NCBI GenBank assembly: GCA_020310875.1
Contig: CM035407.1
Coordinates: 88,028,632 to 88,092,631, forward strand
DNA from: Ceratopteris richardii
Taxonomy: Eukaryota; Streptophyta; Polypodiopsida; Polypodiales; Pteridaceae
Direction of reading: 5' to 3'
DNA length: 64,000 bases
The position numbers were made by a program, and so were the translations under genes. The notes under the pieces are model-generated. The model worked only from the letters and a program-made list of their open reading frames with translations. It had not been told where the DNA came from and made no database searches. Below are positions 58,101-64,000 of the stretch, piece after piece (position 1 is the first letter of the stretch; the number at the start of each line of letters is the position of its first letter).

Positions 58101-58837
58101 ATCACTAAAGAAGCTCAGATCTGATGAAGGGGGAGAATACTTCTCCAAAGAGTTTGATGAGTTCTTGCAAGAAAAAGGTATCAAAAGGGAAGTGACTACT
58201 AGGTACTCTCCTCAACTAAATGGAATTGCAGAGAGGAGAAACAAGACATTGGTTGGATCAGCCCGAACAATGCTTGAAGAGAAGAAGTTGCCACATTATC
58301 TATGGGCAGAAGCTATTTCAATTGCTGTGTACCTTGTCAATAGACTACCATCCAAATCACTTCAAGTTATGACTCCTTATGAAGCATGGCATGGAAGAAA
58401 ACCTAGTCTTGGACATTGCAAGGTTTTTGGTTGTTTAGCTTATGTTCATGTACCATCACAAATAAGAGGTAAGCTAGATGAAAGGGAAACAAAGGCAGTG
58501 TTTATTGGATATGATTCAACTCAGATGGGTTACAAGTTCTTCAATCCTTCAACCAAGCAATTCACTACAAGTAGAGATGTTGTGTTTGAAGAACACAGGT
58601 CTTGGTATGATGAAGACAAACAAAAGGTAACACTACCATATGATCTTGATTCTGATTCTTATCAATTAGGAAGCAAGCATGATACACAGGTCTAGGATCC
58701 AAGAAGTGATACAGAGGATGACCAAGATGAAAGGGAAAAGGATTACAAGCTATGGAAGTCAAGAGGCAAAGCAAAGATGCAAGAGGTTGGAGAATGCTCC
58801 AAACATGCACCTAGAAGATCAACAAGAGAGAAGATAG
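55182..58837 (+). mobile_element. Ty1/Copia family C fossil, 3'-truncated
   Basis: The 5' LTR runs from 55182 (TGTTGTAACATCAAGC) to about 56255, just before the primer-binding site TGGTATCAGAGC at 56261; its exact right end is unclear. Gag starts at 56282 (MGDGFPSMIEKLDQHNY) and stays open to about 56788. A knuckle near 57090-57125 (CAICDKTNHTTQNC type), protease near 57330-57350 (YIDSGCSNHV), GAG-pre-integrase HKRLAHVNERTLK near 57735-57775, and integrase about 57930-58690 follow. Similarity ends in the linker near 58830, so reverse transcriptase, RNase H and 3' LTR are absent. It is a sister of family B and better preserved, with about four breaks. Confidence 0.92.
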
Positions 58838-59249
58838 TGGTATCGTATCGTTAATCCAGAAGTATCGTATCGTCCACTTCCTAGTGTAGTATCGCGATAC
58901 CATTGATGGTATCGTATCGTACAAGTTGGTGGTATCGTATCGCCACTTGTCTTGGTATCGTATCGTCTCATTGCCGAGAGTCGTATCGCGATACCAAGTT
59001 GGTATCGTATCGGCGTATGCTCTAGTATCGTATCGCTTGAGCAATCTGGTATCGTATCGTGGCCAAAATCAGTATCGTATCGTCTCGGTGCTCAGGTATC
59101 GTATCGCAAGGATTTTTGGTATCGTATCGTGGCACTAGTTCAGTGTCATATCGTCGGCTATAGCAAGTATCGTATCGTGTAGATTCCAAGTATCGTGTCG
59201 TGGCCAGCTCGGTATGGCCCAATGCAATATCGCCTGGAAGTGGTATCGG
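58838..59249. repeat. Array with ~23-bp period and GGTATCGTATCG core
   Basis: A 10-12 bp core TATCGTATCG (often GGTATCGTATCG or AGTATCGTATCG) starts at 58841, 58863, 58910, 58933, 58956, 59003, 59026, 59050, 59073, 59097, 59120 and 59168. Palindromic variants GTATCGCGATAC occur near 58889 and 58983, and degenerate cores follow to 59243. Spacing is 22-24 bp almost throughout. The 11-13 bp between cores are largely different from one another. It lies between the truncated end of Copia C and the Gypsy element at 59344. A period of 23 bp is not a codon multiple, so it is not a coding repeat. Confidence 0.85.
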
Positions 59250-59343
59250 CTAGAGTGGTTGAAGCATTTTGTCAAGAAACTTGAGGCTTTGGAAGAGCTA
59301 CTCAGGGAGAGTCTTTGAGACTCAGAGAGTCTTAGGAGGGTGA

Positions 59344-62300
59344 ATGAACTTGAGGTCAAGGAGAGTGCTAAGTAGCCGAAGAAGTGTCATATCCTCAGTG
59401 GGAAGTGCTGCCCAGGTTAGTCACCACTCTGCTTATTTAGAGACCTCTAGTGACTCAGAGGAGGAAATACCCATGGCTTCGGAAGACATGCAGGGTCCAA
59501 CTCCAAGTAGAAATTTCATGACTACTGTAGAGGGAGATTACCGTACTTCCTTGCAGTATGTGTCTACCAATGCCCAGGAGATCCCCATCTACCTGGATGG
59601 CTTAAATAGATCTATGGCTAGGATGGTAACTTCCATGAGTGCCACAATCGTGCCCTGACCTGTTGTCAAGTACGAAGGAGGAGCATATGTGGATAAGATT
59701 GGTCACATCTACATCGTGACGGAATTTCCTGATATGATCAATGAAAGGGGAGAATTAGTGGAACCAGAAAACTCCGGAAGAACAAACCCTGAAGAGCTAG
59801 TGACTACTCCTAGAGGCAGATCCCAAGTAACTCGAGTCTTGAGAGGAGACTTGATACCTCAAGACGACTATTTATTGGAAGTCTATATGATCCATGGATC
59901 AGACTTATTGCTTCAAACAAACTTACCTGCTCCAGGGAGAGAAGAAAGCCCCATGACATTTTATGAGCTAAAGGATCCAGAAGATGAAGCTAGACTAACA
60001 TACTTGGACAAAAATCAGAGGAGATATTGGCCCATGAGTGCCTTAAGACAGGGCTCGACTGAGATACATGGGTGTGCCTGTATTTCCTCAGAGAGATCAG
60101 GCAACTACGTCGCAAAACCCTTTTGGAAATCAACAAGAGACAGAACATACCACGTCAGGACAGACCAGCCAACGAAGTGTGCCAAACCGTACTCATGTGC
60201 AATTTGCACCTCCCGGGGTACAAATACATAATCAGGCCCATGCAGGGGTAGGTAATCAGTATCGACCACCCATAAGACCACGACCACCAGTAGGAGGACA
60301 GTCGGGAATGCCCCCAATTAGACCAGCAGTCCCTGTCTTCCCTGTAATGCCGAGACCACCTGAACCAATGAGAAGACTGAGACCTATACAAGTGGCCAAG
60401 TGTGTAAGAAATCATTATGATGGATTAGGAGAACCTTACGATCACATTGCCGAATTTAAACAAGTTCTAAGGGCAGAACAAGTAGACGACTTCTTTGTGC
60501 AGTATGAGTCTTTTGGACTCACCCTCACAGGAACGGCTCTAACTTGGTTCCAACCATTGGACCCTAATCAATTTGGGAACATGGAGCAATTCTTTCAAGA
60601 ATTCATTGGGGAATTCACGAAGAGAGGGATCAAACACAATTCCGCATCTTTAATCCATAGTTTTAAACAGAACCCTAATGAAACAGTGAAAACAACAGCC
60701 CGAAGATTCAATCAGTATGTGGATAAATGCCCTGTTGCAGAGAGACCCACTCAACAAAAAATGATTTCATTATTTTTGGATGGACTCACGAATGGAACCC
60801 TAAGGACCTTAGTGTACGTGAAAAGACTACAAACCCTGAGTGAATGTCTTCAGGAATGCATTGACCTAGAAGTTAACCTAGCTGAGGACCTCAAGAGTAC
60901 ACCCAGCCCCATAAAATCAGAAGACTCGCGAAGTACCATTACTTCGAACTCTAGTAATATGGAAGAATTGGCTGAATTATTAGCAAAAAAACTAGGAGTC
61001 CAGGGACAAAGAACTTATCAACACCCAGCCCAAAGAGTGCCTATGCTACGAAGATGTAGCCTATGTGGAGGAGATCACCCCACACACATGTGCATGCGAG
61101 GAGGGACCGGTGCACATCAAAACTACCCATACAACAGACATCACCAACCAGGAACCGCTTTGTATTGCCACATAGAACAAAAATACACTAATCGCACCAC
61201 TAAAAGTTGTCCATTCAATCGGCAAGCAAGACCATTTCAACCACCACAGTATCGACCATATGGATATCCACCTAGAGAGCAAGGCAGAGAGGTGCCCAGA
61301 TACTATCCAACACCAGCAGGAGTATCAAGACCATATGAACAAGCACCTTATCCACCACCATAGCCAGTGCTAGGACCACAACTGTCACAACCTCAACAAG
61401 TAGTACCTGTGAAGTATACTCAGCCCGAAGAGAATTTGGAGAGAGCCATAGTGCCAGCATCATCTACAATCAATGAGGAATCAGCGAACCCTGGATATGA
61501 GCTGCCACCAGTAGATTACTACCCATATGAAGCCAATATGGCAGATTACGACTCAACCTATGATTCGGCTTATTATGGATATGGAAACTATGACCCAAGC
61601 TATGGCACTGAGGTCACAACTCTAATGTATACCGCTCCCAAAGCACAACCACCCATGAGACCAACCATTAGACCACCTGTACCAAGGGGACCTTGTTATA
61701 GGTGCGGAGGAGACCATTTTATAAGAGAGTGCCCTCGACCTTACAATCCACCACCACCTAGGACTTGGGAAGGATATTGTAGTGATTGTGGAAAGGAACA
61801 TCTTTTCAGAGATTGCCCTAAGAATCCAACCAAAGTCCAGGACACTGCACCTATCAACGTAATCGAAGTGATAGAAGGATTTGGAAGTGATAAGGAATAT
61901 ACTGTGCCACTGAAAGCCATTACAAGAGCTCAGATAAGGCAACAAAAAGGGAAACAACCAGAACGGGAACAAGAGAGCAATAAAACCGTGAGTCCTAAAG
62001 TTCAGGTAGTGGAAGATTGGGCAGATCTACAAGAGAGTGCACAGAACACCAAAGCTCAAAAATGGAAGGAAAGAAGAGAAAAACTCAAAAATAAATGGAC
62101 AAAAGATGAGAGTCAAAAAAGTAAAAAACAAGCCCGAAATAGAAGGGAACATAAAGAACAAGGGATCCGAGAGGAGACCCCGGTGTCACCACTTATCCAA
62201 GAGAAAGAGAAACTAGGATCAATTCTAGCTGACCCAAAACCAGACGACTTAGACATGTGGTTGAAAGCTTACCAAGCTAGAATTAAGACTGGGCCGAATA

Positions 62301-64000
62301 TAGAGCAACACGAAAGACTCTACCCACAGGGGGAGCTGGAAAAGGAAAGATTAGAGATATGTAGGAAACTGATAGAGGTAGCACAAGCAACCCTAGAAAA
62401 GACTATCCCAGCTCTGCCAGAGACAAGGATAACGGATGATCAATACGAAGAACAATACGAAGAATGTGTCCAATCCCAAGGTAAAGAACTTAAAAGGAAG
62501 GAAAACGCGGATGAGCAAATGAAAACTCAAGATGAACCTGTGTCAATAATACCGGACTTAGAGGCAGAATGGCCGAAGGAATTATGGAAGAGACTACGAG
62601 AAGAACAATGGAAGAAAAATGGAGTATCAAAACCTCCTTTCGAGGAAATAGATGTGGAGGTTTATCAACCAAATACCAACTTGGAGGAAGTATATGAGGA
62701 AGTATCAAGACTCGATAGGAGGAGGGAGGAAACCCTGAGTATTTCTACCTTACTGAATTACATGGGAGAATACGAAAAGGAGTCTATAATAATACGAGCA
62801 CCCACAATACATGGAAAAGGAAAAGGGAACTCAGAAAAAAGTTCACACAATCTAACGGAACTCAAGAAAACGAAAGTACAATGCAAGTTGACCGTGGAAG
62901 AATTACTTCAACTTAAGCCACAATTATGGAGACAATTAGCGAGCCAACTAGATTTAGGGCAAGAAAGGGAAGGAAAGGAAAAAGAGAACACATCTAAAAT
63001 ACAAATCCCAATTGATAAAGTGGGGGAGTTTAGTGAAGGTGACGAAGGCAATACCTGTCTGCCTGTCACTTACAATGGGTACATGACCAAGGCTATACTA
63101 GACACGGGAGCCGGGGTAGGAATTGCCACCAAGGAGATATGGGAAAAACGGGGAAAACCTGCCTTACGACCCACACGCATGAAGCTACAACTAGCAGACG
63201 GTCATGTGGAGAAACCCTTAGGAATATTGGAAAGAATCAAATTAACCACCTGTGGAGTAGAATTTGAACACACATTAGCCATTTGTAAGTTCGAAAAAGC
63301 CAACAACTACGAAATGATATTAGGGCGACCCTTTATGAGACAAATGCGGGTAGTGCAAGACTGGGGAAGAGATTCATTGTACCTACAACATCAAGGAAAC
63401 ACGACCAAGATAAACTTGCATACATTTGCTTATCGAGATGTCCCTCCACTACAGTGGAATCCCATACACAAGGAGGAAGACGACCTATCCATGCATAGTG
63501 CTGGATCGAGCGATCAATCTTGGATGCACGAGGATGCTCCATTATGGATGTGCAAAGAGGCCAAGAAGGAGGAGAATAAAAGACAACTGTGGCCGATAGG
63601 ACATCCTAACTACCGACCAGTAGAGGACCCTGATTACATGCCTCAAATCTTTCCTGATGAGACCTTTGAACAGCATGGATGGATGGAAATCTTAGCCACC
63701 TTAGATGTGTGTGTGAATGAGGAAGTTTTGACAATGAACAAGTGCATAGATGAGGAAGGCTATGATGTAAATCTTTATATGGTTGTTCTTCAAGAAGTAG
63801 AAGAAGGGGAAGTTTTGGAAAAAGAATGGAAAGAGGAATATGAGAGTATAGAGATGGAACTGGAATTCGACTCCGAAGAGAGTTACCTAGACACCATTCA
63901 AAGTAAAGAGGGACAACAACCAACAAAGATCTTAGCAATTGAAGCTGCTCCCATGGTACAAGAACAAGTGGAAGACATGAGTAAGACGGAACCAAACCCT
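59344..64000 (+). mobile_element. Ty3/Gypsy element (E), gag-protease part, runs off the window
   Basis: Plus-strand coding region starting near 59344. Parts: an N-terminal acidic segment, retrotransposon gag core about 60400-60900 (LTGTALTWFQPLDPNQFGN, QNPNETVKTTARRFNQYVDK), three zinc knuckles of the form CX2CX3HX4C (CSLCGGDHPTHMC near 61048, CYRCGGDHFIREC near 61693, CSDCGKEHLFRDC near 61780), a long Lys/Glu-rich linker about 61900-63000, and an aspartic protease about 63060-63350 (AILDTGAGVGIATKEIWE; then LGRPFMRQM). An acidic stretch continues to 64000, where pol should follow. No 5' LTR was identified. It is the best preserved coding region of any element here, with only a few breaks. 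Confidence 0.9.

Noticed and set aside
58838-59249. CRISPR-like array of repeats and spacers
   Set aside because: The core is only 10-12 bp with 11-13 bp spacers, no cas genes are present, and the context is a plant nuclear genome full of LTR elements.

Overview
The window looks like nuclear DNA of a land plant with a large, repeat-rich genome. It holds one convincing host protein gene, an intronless EIN3-binding F-box (EBF)-like gene at 8064-10199 (minus strand). Almost everything else is retroelements, many nested in or abutting one another, plus their decay products. The EBF-like protein has a plant-only N-terminal region that I do not recognise from seed plants, so a fern or another non-seed plant is possible, but the sequence does not prove it.

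Layout. 1-6742: a broken Ty1/Copia copy (family A) abutting a second A copy on the plus strand, with a 230-bp LTR between them. 6743-12371: the host island with the EBF-like gene, its downstream flank, a possible upstream ORF in the leader, and its presumed promoter. 12372-14890: three 3' pieces of one LINE family, one with a clear 17-bp target-site duplication, plus one inverted piece. 14891-19078: mostly unassigned sequence, with a tRNA-derived SINE that shares its 3' tail with the LINE, an (AT)n(GT)n tract and a fragment like the LTR of the TRIM described next. 19079-34887: Copia family B on the minus strand. Its 5' LTR is split by a 9.8-kb Ty3/Gypsy element (24937-34692, minus), which itself carries a 558-bp TRIM (28813-29370, plus). 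34888-44710: further B and A Copia fossils on the minus strand. 44954-47644: a plus-strand B copy running into the first of two (ATGGTT)n arrays (47645-48327 and 50780-51597). Between and beyond these arrays lie two oppositely oriented LTR-D copies, gag-like fossils, a tRNA-like repeat and a B LTR fragment. 53715-58837: Copia A then Copia C on the plus strand. 58838-59249: an unusual array with a period of about 23 bp. 59344-64000: the gag-protease part of a better preserved Ty3/Gypsy element that runs off the window.

How things fit together. No operon or biosynthetic cluster is present. The EBF-like gene would encode the substrate receptor of an SCF ubiquitin ligase acting on EIN3/EIL factors in ethylene signalling. 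The strongest candidates for something new are the TRIM whose LTR ends in a tRNA-like domain, the LINE/SINE pair with a common tail, and the 23-bp periodic array with a constant GGTATCGTATCG core and variable spacers. All similarity and divergence figures are by-eye counts.
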